Below are positions 1 through 8,706 of a stretch of DNA of 64,000 bases, piece by piece. The notes under the pieces were generated by a model. That model was not told the DNA's origin. It worked only from the letters and a program-made list of their open reading frames with translations, and did no database searches. Made by a program: the position numbers and the translations under genes. The stretch's first letter is position 1, and the number at the start of each line of letters is the position of its first letter. The stretch lies in contig NZ_JAHKQJ010000002.1 of assembly GCF_018861045.1 (NCBI RefSeq), positions 1 to 64,000 of the forward strand, read 5' to 3'. Source of the DNA: Octadecabacter sp. B2R22. GTDB taxonomy: Bacteria > Pseudomonadota > Alphaproteobacteria > Rhodobacterales > Rhodobacteraceae.

Positions 1-15
1 TGAACGAACAAAGAA

Positions 16-44
16 GGCCCCCGCAGGTATGCGGGGGCCTTTTT
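16..44 (+). terminator. Rho-independent terminator of an upstream gene
   Basis: A 9-bp perfect GC stem (GGCCCCCGC / GCGGGGGCC) with a 6-nt loop is followed by five T. The gene it serves lies left of the window. The hairpin resembles the one after rplW. Confidence 0.85.
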
Positions 45-391
45 GCTGTTGTAGCGAATGTCAGCTCTGAGCCCTAAGTCCCCAATGCTGCGGCACGCAT
101 CAATGTCCGGTCTGGGGTCTTTCCAAAAATGACTCGGGAAATGACGGCCCAAAGCGATCATCGGACGGCGCTGCAGCGAAGGCCAGCTAATAGCCCATTT
201 TTCCAAATTTCAACTCACACCTAATGTCTATTCCGTGGAATTTTTTAGAATGGTACCAAAGCATCCAGCTCCTAACAGACATTCAGCGAATTTCAGTCCA
301 GCCCAACTTTTTAGGTAGGCCCAACTGAGGCGGGTTCTGGTATTGATTGAGATGAGATTTTTAAGACCTGCGCCCAATTCTACCAGGTCAA
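45..391. other. Gene-free stretch
   Basis: About 350 bases lie between the terminator at the left edge and the stop codon of the epimerase gene. No convincing reading frame, promoter pair or RNA gene is visible. It looks like an ordinary spacer that also contains the unmarked 3' end of the TRAP operon; no clear terminator was seen for that operon. Confidence 0.5.
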
Positions 392-1564
392 TCAATCTAA
401 AATTTTTGCAGGTACATCAGGCCACAGCCCAGCTTTTGAGCCTTCGCTCAAAGCTAACACAAGGTGATACATAAGCCGCGTCAGCGTTTCGTCCCACAGG
501 GAGTTACCACCTATATCAAGCTGATTGCAAAAATACGGGCGGTTTGCGAACCAACGTACGAATACTAGGCAGAGTAACCTCTGGGCGCGATCACCGGCGA
601 AAGGCTCACCTGCTTTGTGGAGGGTTGATAAAATCTTGATTGCCTCAGTTTGAGGCCACAAGAGAAACCTGTCTTCCACGGTGAGCCCGCTTGTAGATAC
701 GGCATCAAATACAGCACCTTTCAGATCACCATCTTGCGCAAAACCATGCTTATCGGCAAATGCGATGAGGCGTTCCGCGGCACTTATTAAGCTAGTGTCT
801 TTGGCGAGATCAGCCTCTTCTAGCAAAAGCCACGCCCATTCACATTGATGGCCGACCTCTCGTCGTTGACCAGCGGCCCCCTCAAGTGGTTCCAAGTCGC
901 TTGTAAGAAACTCGGTTATGCTGCCACTGCTTTCATCCATAAAATAGCGCAGACCAACTTTGCGCAGGTCTGCCGCGTACGTGAGCCACATGGCATCCTG
1001 CGTCATGCGGAAAGCCTGTAGGCAGGCCTCATAAAGGTGCATGTGCGGGTTCTGTGCCGGATCTGTGTTTATCCCGCTCTCGTCGTTAAGCAGCAGTCCG
1101 CTCGCAGGGTCAGTCAGGTCCGTTTTTAGAGCTTTCCAACACTCGTTGATCAGGGTGCTGACCTCGATTGACGGTGAAACCTTGTTCCATGTTACAAGCC
1201 CTAGGATGACAAAGGTTTGGTCATAACTGCGCGCGACCTCATCTCCTGAATTGCCTGTCAGGGAACCGTTCCGGTTGACTTTGCAACGATAGAGGCCTGG
1301 TGACTTTCGAAAGTTGTCCAAGAATTTCGCTTGCTTGCGGGCAATCTCAACCAACCCTTGGTCCCCAGATAGTAATGCAACATGCGAAAGAGTAAAAAGC
1401 GTGCGTGCCTGCGAGAGAAGCGTTTTGCCGGAAGTCGTGTCGGGCTTACCCTCGACATCGAGCGCATCAAAAACACCGCCTTGATCGTCTTGAACCCGCG
1501 CCAGCCAGTCCGCAAAGAAACTGCCCCAGAACCACTTTGACCAATATTGTGCATCTTTGATCAT
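392..1564 (-). CDS. AGE-family sugar epimerase/isomerase
   Basis: A 390-residue cytosolic protein of the N-acylglucosamine 2-epimerase (AGE) superfamily, which folds as an alpha6/alpha6 barrel and interconverts N-acylhexosamines, mannose/glucose or related sugars. The length is normal for the family. Typical features are the N-terminal aromatic-rich segment with GGVFDALD, the central RSYDQTF and the late RREVGHQCEWAWLLLE segment, whose His, Glu and Trp fit the AGE active-site region. It starts at an ATG 10 bp after the stop of dctM and is the last gene of the TRAP operon, so it probably acts on the imported sugar or sugar acid. The exact substrate cannot be read from sequence. Confidence 0.8.
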   Translation of the reverse strand: MIKDAQYWSKWFWGSFFADWLARVQDDQGGVFDALDVEGKPDTTSGKTLLSQARTLFTLSHVALLSGDQGLVEIARKQAKFLDNFRKSPGLYRCKVNRNGSLTGNSGDEVARSYDQTFVILGLVTWNKVSPSIEVSTLINECWKALKTDLTDPASGLLLNDESGINTDPAQNPHMHLYEACLQAFRMTQDAMWLTYAADLRKVGLRYFMDESSGSITEFLTSDLEPLEGAAGQRREVGHQCEWAWLLLEEADLAKDTSLISAAERLIAFADKHGFAQDGDLKGAVFDAVSTSGLTVEDRFLLWPQTEAIKILSTLHKAGEPFAGDRAQRLLCLVFVRWFANRPYFCNQLDIGGNSLWDETLTRLMYHLVLALSEGSKAGLWPDVPAKILD

Positions 1565-1574
1565 TGGTAAGGCC

Positions 1575-2885
1575 TTACTTAAACGTCTCAGGCATCAACA
1601 TCTGGGGCAACCAAAGCGCAATGTTTGGGAAGATGATGATCAGCAATAAGATCAATAGCATCGGCAGTAGGATGATGCAGACTTCGCGCATGACCTGCAC
1701 GACGTTCATGCCCCCGATCGAGGCCGAAATCAGCAGGCACAGTCCATAGGGCGGCGTTACCAATCCAAAGGCGAGCGATACAATACCGATAATCGCAAAG
1801 ACAATCGGATGGATTTCCGCTGCAGTCGCGACAGGCAAGAGAACCGTCCCAAGAATGATGATTGTCGGGATCGCATCAATGAACAGACCGAAGAACAAGA
1901 ACAGACCTGCTATCACAAGGGCGGTCCCAAAGGTCCCGAATTCTAGGCTGGTCATCGTGTCCACGACCAACTGCGGCACGTGGTAGAATGCAAGCAACCA
2001 CCCGAACGCCGAAGCCGAACCGATCGCAAAGAGCGAGATCGAAGCGAAGCGGCCCGTGTCATAAAAGATGTGGCCTAGGTCTTTGACGGTGACTGTACGA
2101 TACACAAACATCCCTAGGATCAACGAATAACCTGCCGCAATAATCGCGCTTTCTGTGGGTGTTACGATACCACCGACAATGCCGCCAATTACGAAGATTG
2201 GGGTTAGCATCGCAAGGAACGCGCCCTTAAACGCTGTCCAGATTTCACACAATGTCGGCTTCCCGATAATCGGATAGTCGTAGACTTTTGCATACCCGTA
2301 GACCGTCGCCATTAGTGCAATACCAATCATGATCCCGGGAACCGCACCCGCAAGGAACAGGGCCCCGACGGAAGTTTGCATGACGCCGCCCCAGACGATC
2401 ATTAAAATCGATGGTGGGATAATCACACCCATCACGGACGAACAAGCTGTGATCGCGATTGCAAAGCGGCGGTCGTAACCTTCATTAATCATCGCTGGGA
2501 TTAGGATTTTGCCGCAGCCAGCAGCGTCAGCTGTGGACGACCCGGAAATACCCGCGAACAGCATCGACACCGCGACATTCACATGGCCCAAGCCACCGGG
2601 CATCCAACCGGTAAGCACTCGTGAAAGATCAATAAGTTTGTCAGTAACTTTGCCGGAGTTCATAAGATTTGCAGCTAGCAGGAAGAACGGCACCGCCAGC
2701 AAAATGAATGAATTGTAGGACTGGAACATCCGGTCCAACACGATGAACGGTGTCAGGCGCAATTCAAGCACCACAATCGGCACGGTCGAAATCGCCAGTG
2801 AAAAGGCCACAGGGATGCGCATCGCCACCAAGAAGATGAAGCCGCCCACAAGAATGGCACAGGCGAGGCCAGTTGAGATAATCAT
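1575..2885 (-). CDS. dctM: TRAP transporter large permease (DctM family)
   Basis: A 436-residue, very hydrophobic inner-membrane protein with about 12 transmembrane segments, the normal size for the 12-TM TRAP subunit that carries the Na+-coupled transport channel. DctM hallmarks include the AGISGSSTADAAG loop and the TPTESA motif near residue 245. The start codon overlaps the stop of the small-permease gene (ATGA), which indicates translational coupling. It works with the small permease and the periplasmic binding protein encoded upstream. The linked AGE epimerase suggests a sugar-acid substrate, but this is inference. Confidence 0.92.
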   Translation of the reverse strand: MIISTGLACAILVGGFIFLVAMRIPVAFSLAISTVPIVVLELRLTPFIVLDRMFQSYNSFILLAVPFFLLAANLMNSGKVTDKLIDLSRVLTGWMPGGLGHVNVAVSMLFAGISGSSTADAAGCGKILIPAMINEGYDRRFAIAITACSSVMGVIIPPSILMIVWGGVMQTSVGALFLAGAVPGIMIGIALMATVYGYAKVYDYPIIGKPTLCEIWTAFKGAFLAMLTPIFVIGGIVGGIVTPTESAIIAAGYSLILGMFVYRTVTVKDLGHIFYDTGRFASISLFAIGSASAFGWLLAFYHVPQLVVDTMTSLEFGTFGTALVIAGLFLFFGLFIDAIPTIIILGTVLLPVATAAEIHPIVFAIIGIVSLAFGLVTPPYGLCLLISASIGGMNVVQVMREVCIILLPMLLILLLIIIFPNIALWLPQMLMPETFK

Positions 2886-3388
2886 GCTACGTCTACCGCT
2901 CGGTTCTTGTAAGTGAGAATGGCCTCATAGAGGCGGTAGCCTGCAAACAGGATCCAAACTACGCCTGCAATCGGAACCGAGACATAGGTGATCATCATGT
3001 TTGCCCGCATCATGACAGAATTTTGGATATATCCGAATTTTGCATACTCGAGCCCGTACCAAGCAAAGATAAGCGCAAATGCGAGGATCATGACCAAAAC
3101 AAATCCGTCTTGTAGCAACACAAGTAGCGGGCGTTTGGCATCGGGAATGACACGTACATCGAAATGGGACCCGTCCCAAACCGCAATCATCGCACCAATC
3201 ATGACGGCCCACACGAAGATGAACGTGGCCAATTCTTCGGTCCAAAGATAGACGGGAATAACACCAGTATATCGTGCTAAGACCTGCATTCCGACGGGAA
3301 TAGCGAGGAGGGCAATCAGTGTGCCCAGCAAAACTCTCAGCCCATTACAAAGCTGCTCAAGCATCCGTCCAAACATGTTGTGCCCCAT
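2882..3388 (-). CDS. dctQ: TRAP transporter small permease (DctQ family)
   Basis: A 168-residue protein with four predicted transmembrane helices and the family-typical WTEELATFIFVWAVMIGA segment (around residues 44-61). It forms the membrane complex with the large permease. A strong purine-rich site (GGGGGAA) sits just before the ATG. It is separated from dctP by 63 bp containing a perfect 12-bp intercistronic stem, a common way to keep binding-protein mRNA more abundant than permease mRNA. Confidence 0.9.
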   Translation of the reverse strand: MGHNMFGRMLEQLCNGLRVLLGTLIALLAIPVGMQVLARYTGVIPVYLWTEELATFIFVWAVMIGAMIAVWDGSHFDVRVIPDAKRPLLVLLQDGFVLVMILAFALIFAWYGLEYAKFGYIQNSVMMRANMMITYVSVPIAGVVWILFAGYRLYEAILTYKNRAVDVA

Positions 3389-3400
3389 TTCCCCCTAAGA

Positions 3401-3431
3401 GTTGTCGGCGCTAACGATGAGCGCCGACAAC
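3401..3431 (-). promoter_or_regulatory. Intercistronic stem-loop between dctP and dctQ
   Basis: A perfect 12-bp stem (GTTGTCGGCGCT / AGCGCCGACAAC) has a 7-nt loop and no T-run on the minus strand. It is more likely an mRNA-stabilising or partial-termination hairpin than a full terminator, because dctQ and dctM follow on the same strand. Expected effect: more DctP than permease. Confidence 0.7.
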
Positions 3432-3451
3432 TTTGTTGTTCGACAAGGCTC

Positions 3452-4444
3452 TTATTGAGCGCGGATCGCGTTAAGCAGATCAGTCGCGCCGAGCTCGGCT
3501 GCGTATGCATCCTGAACCGGGATCACCATTTCTAGCAGCGCTTCGCGGTTTTCGAACTCGGTGACAAAGATCTGACCGGCATCGATCATCTCTTGCATCT
3601 TTTCACCGTCTTGACGGCTTTCCAGCTCACGACCGAATGCACCGGCTTCTGCGCCTGCCTCCAGTACAACCGCCTGAAGGTCAGCTGGCAAAGCGGAGAA
3701 TGTGCTTTCGGACATCACCAATGGACGCACCGTGATGGCGTGACGTGTCAGTGTGATGTTTGGGGCAACCTCATAGAACTTCAGGTTCTGGATGGACGCC
3801 GCTTCGTTTTCAAAGCCACCGATCACGCCAGTCTGAATAGCGTTGTACACTTCGTTATACGCAATCGCAGATGGTGCCGCCTGAATAGCAGCAAAGATTT
3901 GCGCCTGAATAGGGGCGCCCATAACCCGCATCTGGTGGCCGGTAAGGTCATCGATGTTGGTGATTGGGTCAGCAGAGGCAAGGTTACGTACACCGCCACC
4001 TGCATAACCGATTACGCGGATGTTGGCTTTCTCCAGAAGCTCGGCTTCGAGGGGGGCCATGACGCCGCTGGACAGCGCTGTATCCCAGTGCTCGAGATCA
4101 CGGAACAAGAAGGGCATATCCATGAGCGGAATGGACGGTGCAAATGTCGCCATATTGGACGGAGCCATGATTGCGTAATCGATCGCAACACCTTGCTGCA
4201 AGAACGTCACAAAATCGCTTTCGTCACCGAGTTCGCCGTTCAAGCTGATGTCGAAAGAGATATCGCCATCATAGCTCTCTGTTACCAGGCGTTCAAATTC
4301 GCGCAGAGTTTTGGTGTAGGCGTGCTCTTCGTCGAACAGGCTTGCCCCGCGCAAAGCAGTTTGTGCGGAAACTGAGGTTGCCATGATCGCTGTTGCAGCG
4401 ATGGCTGCGACGGCAAAGGCCTTCGTTGATTTGAATTGAATCAT
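3452..4444 (-). CDS. dctP: TRAP transporter solute-binding protein (DctP family)
   Basis: A 330-residue periplasmic binding protein. The signal peptide is hydrophobic (AAIAATAIMATSVSA) with cleavage expected after SAQ. The conserved MRVMGAPIQ segment carries the arginine that binds the ligand carboxylate in TRAP binding proteins, and it is followed by the AYNEVYNAIQTGVIGGFENE block. I chose the ATG at 4444 because GGGAGG lies 6 nt upstream; an in-frame start ten codons earlier has no such site and would spoil the signal peptide. It is the first gene of the operon dctP-dctQ-dctM-epimerase. The substrate is unknown, probably an acidic sugar derivative. Confidence 0.9.
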   Translation of the reverse strand: MIQFKSTKAFAVAAIAATAIMATSVSAQTALRGASLFDEEHAYTKTLREFERLVTESYDGDISFDISLNGELGDESDFVTFLQQGVAIDYAIMAPSNMATFAPSIPLMDMPFLFRDLEHWDTALSSGVMAPLEAELLEKANIRVIGYAGGGVRNLASADPITNIDDLTGHQMRVMGAPIQAQIFAAIQAAPSAIAYNEVYNAIQTGVIGGFENEAASIQNLKFYEVAPNITLTRHAITVRPLVMSESTFSALPADLQAVVLEAGAEAGAFGRELESRQDGEKMQEMIDAGQIFVTEFENREALLEMVIPVQDAYAAELGATDLLNAIRAQ

Positions 4445-4487
4445 TTTGTCCTCCCAGACGGTAGCTAACTGCACACAGCATGCAGAC

Positions 4488-4505
4488 TAGTATACCTGTT
4501 CAGGT
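4488..4505. promoter_or_regulatory. Possible operator in front of dctP
   Basis: Two overlapping palindromic elements lie 44-61 bp upstream of dctP: TAGTATACCT, close to the TnGTATACnA sites of FadR-subfamily GntR regulators, and the perfect repeat ACCTG-TT-CAGGT. No regulator gene lies beside the operon inside the window. The rest of the spacer to 4794 holds nothing I can assign. Confidence 0.35.
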
Positions 4506-4794
4506 TTCCACATTAGTTGGGATTTGTAAACAGCGCTGTGAAATGTGTGTATTAAGAGGAACGGGTGGGTCTGGTCAAAATGCGGCCAACCAGTGCGATG
4601 TGAGCAGCATCGACCCCTATGCCCTATCCTCCATGTTGTGCGCAGAGCGGCTAACGTCTTCTTCTCTAGGTTCATTGTGGCTATGAGATGTGCGAGATAG
4701 TGGAGAACGTCCACATAGCAGCCACTAGGTGAAAAACCTCGAAGGACAGCTTTGTCCGCATTGCGGTCATTAAAGGAAATCTCCGAACTCCCCC

Positions 4795-4823
4795 TTGCCA
4801 CAATCCCCGACTCCCCCTATACG
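4795..4823 (+). promoter_or_regulatory. Promoter of the rpsJ-rplC-rplD-rplW unit
   Basis: TTGCCA, a 17-bp C-rich spacer and TATACG lie 126 bp upstream of rpsJ. The same layout occurs before rplB, rpmC, rplO and rpsM, which supports it. The leader after it contains an imperfect hairpin around 4887-4917 (arms GACGA/TCGTC and TGCCG/CGGCA) that could take part in ribosomal-protein autoregulation. Confidence 0.75.
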
Positions 4824-4948
4824 GCCCCAATCCAAGTCGGGTGCGCGCTGCGTGCCCCTTTTTTCTTGGACTATAAGACGCGACGAGGGGTGCCGATGAG
4901 CGGCATTCGTCCAATCCGTTAACATCCCAAAGACAAGGGATATGCATC

Positions 4949-5260
4949 ATGGCAGCTAGCCAGAATATTCGCATCCGTCTGAAGGCTTTTGATTACCGTG
5001 TGCTGGACGCATCCACACAGGAAATCGTAAACACAGCCAAGCGCACAGGCGCATCGGTTCGCGGTCCAATTCCGCTTCCGAACAAGATCGAAAAGTTCAC
5101 AGTTCTTCGTGGACCGCACATCGACAAAAAATCTCGTGATCAATTCGAAATCCGCACGCACAAGCGTCTGCTGGATATCGTCGACCCAACACCACAGACT
5201 GTGGACGCGCTGATGAAGCTCGACCTCGCTGCTGGCGTTGACGTCGAGATCAAAGTTTAA
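4949..5260 (+). CDS. rpsJ: Small ribosomal subunit protein uS10
   Basis: A 103-residue S10, full length, with the conserved [14 protein letters not shown] start and the [20 protein letters not shown] block (GPHIDKKSR carries the exposed loop that contacts 16S rRNA). Besides its role in the 30S head, S10 pairs with NusB in transcription antitermination. It opens the first ribosomal unit of the window, 12 bp before rplC. Confidence 0.97.
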   Translation: MAASQNIRIRLKAFDYRVLDASTQEIVNTAKRTGASVRGPIPLPNKIEKFTVLRGPHIDKKSRDQFEIRTHKRLLDIVDPTPQTVDALMKLDLAAGVDVEIKV

Positions 5261-5272
5261 GGAGCGCTGCAT

Positions 5273-6094
5273 ATGTTACGTTCCGGTGTAATCGCGAAAA
5301 AGGTTGGCATGACCCGCCTTTTCCAAGAAGACGGTCGTCAGATTCCTGTAACCGTTCTTCAACTCGAAAACCTGCAGGTTGTGGCACAGCGCACCACTGA
5401 AAAGGACGGCTACTCTGCTGTTCAGCTCGGTGCGGGTACTGCCAAAGCCAAACGCACATCCGCACCTATGCGCGGTCACTTCGCCAAAGCTGGCGTTGAA
5501 CCAAAGCGCAAAGTTGCTGAATTCCGCGTTGCAGAAGAAAACCTCATCCCTGTCGGGGAAGAGATCATCGCTTCTCACTACTTCGAAGGCCAATTCGTTG
5601 ACGTATCCGGTACGTCCATCGGTAAAGGTTTCGCTGGTGCGATGAAGCGTTGGAACTTTGGCGGTCTGCGTGCGACACACGGTGTGTCCATCTCTCACCG
5701 TTCCCACGGTTCCACAGGTCAGTGTCAGGATCCTGGTAAGGTTTTCAAAGGCAAGAAAATGGCTGGTCACATGGGTGCCGCCAAGATCACAACTCAGAAC
5801 CTTGTTGTCGTTAAGACAGACACGGATCGTGGTTTGATCATGGTTAAAGGCGCCGTTCCTGGCTCCAAAGGCAACTGGGTCACAATTAAGGATGCGGTTA
5901 AGAAGCCACAGTCCGACAACGTGATCTTCCCAGCAGCATTGGCATCCGCCGCGAAAGAAGCCGAGAAATTGGCAGAAGCCGCAGCCGCAGAAGCCGCAGC
6001 CGCAGAAGAAGCAGCAGCAGCTGCAGCCGCAGAAGCCGAACAGGCAGCCGCGGACGCAGTAGAAGCAGATGGGGGTTCCTCCGATGAAAGCTGA
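5273..6094 (+). CDS. rplC: Large ribosomal subunit protein uL3 with acidic-alanine tail
   Basis: L3 of 273 residues, one of the first proteins to assemble on 23S rRNA near the peptidyl transferase centre. The core (about residues 1-215) is conserved, including [15 protein letters not shown] and the [22 protein letters not shown]-type region around the methylated glutamine seen in E. coli. Residues about 220-273 form a tail of Ala and Glu with almost no other residue types. Bacterial L3 usually ends near 210; tails of this kind are seen in alphaproteobacteria. The codons run on without frameshift and the stop overlaps rplD by 11 bp. AAGGAG lies 7 nt before the ATG. Confidence 0.96.
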   Translation: MLRSGVIAKKVGMTRLFQEDGRQIPVTVLQLENLQVVAQRTTEKDGYSAVQLGAGTAKAKRTSAPMRGHFAKAGVEPKRKVAEFRVAEENLIPVGEEIIASHYFEGQFVDVSGTSIGKGFAGAMKRWNFGGLRATHGVSISHRSHGSTGQCQDPGKVFKGKKMAGHMGAAKITTQNLVVVKTDTDRGLIMVKGAVPGSKGNWVTIKDAVKKPQSDNVIFPAALASAAKEAEKLAEAAAAEAAAAEEAAAAAAAEAEQAAADAVEADGGSSDES

Positions 6095-6701
6095 AGCAAT
6101 CAAACTTGATGGCAAAGCCGCAGGTTCCGTCGACTTGAACGACGAAATCTTTGGTCTTGAGCCACGTGTGGACATCCTTCACCGTGTGGTCCGCTGGCAG
6201 CGCAACAACGCGCAGGCTGGCACACACAAGGTGAAAACACGGTCCGAAGTTAAGTACTCCACAAAGAAGATCTATCGTCAGAAAGGTACTGGCGGCGCAC
6301 GTCACGGTGCACGTTCTGCTCCGATCTTCCGCGGTGGTGGTATCTACAAAGGTCCTACGCCACGCAGCCACGGCCACGAGCTGACCAAGAAGTTCCGCAA
6401 ATTGGGTCTTCGCCACGCGTTGTCTGCGAAAGCAGCAGCAGGTGAATTGGTTATCGTGGACACAGTTGACATGAAGGACGCGAAAACTTCTGCATTGGCC
6501 AAACAGGTCGGCGCATTGGGTTGGAAGCGTACACTCGTGATCGACGCAGCCGTGAACGAAAACTTCGCCGTTGCCGCGCGCAACATCACTTCCATTGACG
6601 TGCTCCCATCCATGGGCGCAAACGTCTACGACATCCTGAAGTCCGATACACTCGTGTTGACGAAAGCAGGCGTCGAAGCTCTGGAGGCTCGTTTGTCATG
6701 A
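6084..6701 (+). CDS. rplD: Large ribosomal subunit protein uL4
   Basis: A 205-residue L4. Its long loop, with [18 protein letters not shown] near residues 60-77, lines the peptide exit tunnel. I start it at the ATG at 6084 (MKAEAIKL); the frame is open five codons further left, but GGGGG at about 6070-6074 is placed for the ATG at 6084. It overlaps rplC by 11 bp and its stop overlaps the start of rplW (ATGA), so translation is likely coupled. In gammaproteobacteria L4 represses its own operon; whether this happens here is unknown. Confidence 0.96.
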   Translation: MKAEAIKLDGKAAGSVDLNDEIFGLEPRVDILHRVVRWQRNNAQAGTHKVKTRSEVKYSTKKIYRQKGTGGARHGARSAPIFRGGGIYKGPTPRSHGHELTKKFRKLGLRHALSAKAAAGELVIVDTVDMKDAKTSALAKQVGALGWKRTLVIDAAVNENFAVAARNITSIDVLPSMGANVYDILKSDTLVLTKAGVEALEARLS

Positions 6702-6994
6702 ACGCTAAGGCAGAACACTACGATGTGATCCGCAAGCCGATCATCACTGAGAAAGCAACAATGGCGTCTGAAAACAACGCCGTCGTTTTCGAAGTGCATA
6801 TCGATGCAAACAAACCAATGATCAAAGAAGCTGTTGAAAGCCTCTTTGGTGTAAAGGTTAAAGCGGTCAACACGACGATCACTAAAGGTAAAGTAAAGCG
6901 TTTCCGCGGCCAGCTTGGTACGCGCAAAGACGTTAAGAAAGCCTATGTGACGCTCGAAGAAGGCAACACAATCGACGTGAGCACAGGCCTGTAA
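6698..6994 (+). CDS. rplW: Large ribosomal subunit protein uL23
   Basis: A 98-residue L23, which sits at the tunnel exit and docks trigger factor and [16 protein letters not shown] near the N-terminus is diagnostic. This is the intact copy. Its last 25 codons and stop (6917-6994) recur twice downstream at 7552-7629 and 8707-8784 with almost only synonymous changes, each followed by a terminator. In most bacteria rplB follows directly; here it is 3.1 kb away. Confidence 0.97.
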   Translation: MNAKAEHYDVIRKPIITEKATMASENNAVVFEVHIDANKPMIKEAVESLFGVKVKAVNTTITKGKVKRFRGQLGTRKDVKKAYVTLEEGNTIDVSTGL

Positions 6995-7023
6995 GGCACC
7001 GCTCCATCGATTGAAGATAGATA

Positions 7024-7054
7024 GGGCCCCTGCAGATATGCGGGGGCCCTTTTT
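7024..7054 (+). terminator. Terminator after rplW
   Basis: A 10-bp GC-rich stem (GGGCCCCTGC / GCGGGGGCCC, one G-T pair) with a 6-nt loop is followed by TTTTT, 30 nt after the rplW stop. It ends the first ribosomal unit. Confidence 0.9.
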
Positions 7055-7090
7055 CATGTCGTGGCCCGTCTTCGAGCAGCCAGACGAGCA

Positions 7091-7122
7091 AAAGCCCGGC
7101 CTGTTTTTACAGACCGGGCTTT
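7091..7122 (-). terminator. Terminator-like hairpin, probably for the small minus-strand ORF
   Basis: AAAGCCCGG / CCGGGCTTT is extended by CTGT / ACAG with one mismatch and a TTTT loop. The minus strand runs on with T, so it suits the leftward small ORF ending at 7197. Confidence 0.6.
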
Positions 7123-7196
7123 GGCGTCCCCAACGTTCTTTGGTCGTGTGCTCGCTTTAAACGTTGCACTGCCATACCCCAAACATGGCGCGCTGT

Positions 7197-7379
7197 TTAG
7201 GCGACGTCTGCAAGGTCAGAAAAGATATTGAAGAGCCGATCAAGCGTGCCATCGCGCCCACGTCGCGAGCAGAATGCCAGAGCGGTCCGGTTGGAACGAT
7301 GCGCGCGACGTTTCTTCCGCAATTCGTTCAATGCGGTTATGCGGCCGTTGCGTGCAGTGTTGATCATTTTCGTGTCCAT
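7197..7379 (-). CDS. Small basic protein of unknown function
   Basis: A 60-residue, Arg/Lys-rich reading frame with no family I recognise. Support for a real gene: the ATG at 7379 has GGGAGAA at ideal distance, a hairpin terminator lies downstream on the same strand, and it fills the otherwise empty stretch between two copies of the 3' end of rplW. The frame is open further left of this start (to 7562) but without a ribosome-binding site. No signal peptide or membrane segment. It could be a nucleic-acid-binding peptide; that is only inferred from charge. It may also be chance. Confidence 0.42.
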   Translation of the reverse strand: MDTKMINTARNGRITALNELRKKRRAHRSNRTALAFCSRRGRDGTLDRLFNIFSDLADVA

Positions 7380-7551
7380 TTTCGTTCTCCCAAGGTTTTT
7401 TGCCCCTAACCCTGAAATGAAATTAACCGTGATTATCGACGAGGTCTCGCGGCCAACGGCATAGGAACACGGCAACTTGGGCTGTTTCAGCTGCCCAAAC
7501 GGATAGGTCACATGACCCACGGAGGTAAGAAACTGGCTCTGCCGCCAGCTC

Positions 7552-7629
7552 GGCACACGCAAAGACGTGAAGAAAGCCTATGTGACGCTCGAAGAAGGCA
7601 ACACAATCGACGTAAGCACGGGCCTGTAA
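7552..7629 (+). repeat. Second copy of the 3' end of rplW (truncated pseudogene)
   Basis: 26 codons (25 residues plus stop) encode exactly the C-terminus of L23 but differ from rplW at five positions, all synonymous third bases (GGT/GGC, ACG/ACA, GTT/GTG, GTG/GTA, ACA/ACG). Similarity fades just upstream, near 7544, so the 5' three quarters of the gene are absent and no start codon is available. A terminator follows, as after the intact gene. The synonymous-only pattern means this copy diverged while part of a working rplW, so it is not a recent local duplication. Confidence 0.88.
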
Positions 7630-7656
7630 AGCGCCTCACTTACGGACGAAATGAGA

Positions 7657-7686
7657 GGGCCCTCGCGAAAGCGGGGGCCTATTTTT
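7657..7686 (+). terminator. Terminator after the second rplW 3' copy
   Basis: A stem of ten pairs with a GAAA loop, then ATTTTT, 28 nt after the copied stop codon, the same spacing as at the real gene. Confidence 0.85.
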
Positions 7687-7923
7687 GCGATTCGCGTCAA
7701 GCAATCACTCGGCATTCGTGATCAGTTCCTAAAATGGCATGGCATTGTTTCGATGCTGGCGTCTGAAAACCCACGTTTGCCCCGCAAAGTTAGACTTTTA
7801 GACAAAAACGCGGATTTTTTCCCAGTATCGGCTACAAAACGAGTAAGTTAATAACTTGTTAAGGACGCCAGCTGTTGGGGAGCGGCGGTAATATTAATAG
7901 TTTGCGTAGTTTCCGCGCGACGA

Positions 7924-8628
7924 ATGAAGGACGGTAAATTGACTTATACACTTACCTCAAAATCACTGAAGGCTGTGGCTGCCGCTGCCTTGCTGACACT
8001 TGCGACGGCCCCCGCGTCGTCGGCCGCAAGCTTGAAATTTGAAAGCTGGGCGAGCGGTTACGAAACCGTTGACGTCACAGCGCCATCCTACAATGGCGCT
8101 GCAGGTGGCTTCGTGATGAACGATGTCGACACCTCGGACAGCTTTGTCGTGTTTTGCCTCGATATCCTCGGTGTGATCTACAGCAATGTCACCTATGACT
8201 ACACGACCACGGCCGCGCCGTTTTCAAATTCTCAGTCCCCGCTGAATATGACGGGCCTGCAGAACCTGTTTGACACCGGTTACTCCAACGCACTGGCGAG
8301 CTCTACGACGTCTGCCGCGTTTCAGGTTGCTCTGTGGAATACGGTTTACGACACCGATTGGGATGTGAATGGCGGTACGTTCTCACAAGACGATGACGGC
8401 GCTGTAAAAGACATGGCAAACGAATTTCTTGCAGCGGCCAACGGGTACACCGGGCCAAGCACGTGGACGTTGTCTTTCTTGGAAGGCGAAAATACTGATC
8501 CGAACATCAGACGCAGTCAGAACCTCGTGACGGCCGCGCCTTCACCGGTGCCACTGCCTGCAACAGGCCTGATGCTGGTCGCTGCAATCGGTGGTCTGGC
8601 CATGACACGCCGCCGTAAGACAGCATAA
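7924..8628 (+). CDS. VPLPA-CTERM secreted protein
   Basis: A 234-residue protein with an N-terminal signal peptide (KAVAAAALLTLATAPASSA) and a C-terminal VPLPA-CTERM sorting tail: VPLPA, a hydrophobic helix of about 15 residues, and RRRK. Such tails are cut and attached by an exosortase system; no exosortase is in this window. The middle is rich in Asp, Thr and Ser, has two Cys and looks like a beta-sandwich surface protein. An ATG is at 7924, but AAGGACGG at 7927-7934 fits a TTG start at 7939 better. It lies between the second and third rplW 3' copies and has its own terminator. Confidence 0.8.
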   Translation: MKDGKLTYTLTSKSLKAVAAAALLTLATAPASSAASLKFESWASGYETVDVTAPSYNGAAGGFVMNDVDTSDSFVVFCLDILGVIYSNVTYDYTTTAAPFSNSQSPLNMTGLQNLFDTGYSNALASSTTSAAFQVALWNTVYDTDWDVNGGTFSQDDDGAVKDMANEFLAAANGYTGPSTWTLSFLEGENTDPNIRRSQNLVTAAPSPVPLPATGLMLVAAIGGLAMTRRRKTA

Positions 8629-8660
8629 TCGCCGCACTTAGGCGTTGAGGCGAATTTTAG

Positions 8661-8689
8661 GGCCGTCCCATTTGTGGGGCGGCTTCTTT
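8661..8689 (+). terminator. Terminator of the first VPLPA-CTERM gene
   Basis: A 9-bp stem (GCCGTCCCA / TGGGGCGGC with G-T) and TTTG loop, then a broken T-run. The terminator after the second VPLPA-CTERM gene has nearly the same stem. Confidence 0.7.
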
Positions 8690-8706
8690 CGTTGGGTCGT
8701 TAACCC

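Noticed and set aside
3593-4375. 260-codon plus-strand frame opposite dctP
   Set aside because: Antisense to a clear TRAP binding protein; Cys/His-rich random-looking sequence.
5940-6094. GCAGCC/GAAGCC repeats at the end of rplC suspected as a frameshift or simple-repeat expansion into non-coding DNA
   Set aside because: The frame stays open to a stop that overlaps rplD in the usual way, so it is a real acidic-alanine tail.
7512-7721. Plus-strand frame across the second rplW copy
   Set aside because: It reads the copied rplW end in the wrong phase, and crosses the terminator; no ribosome-binding function apparent.
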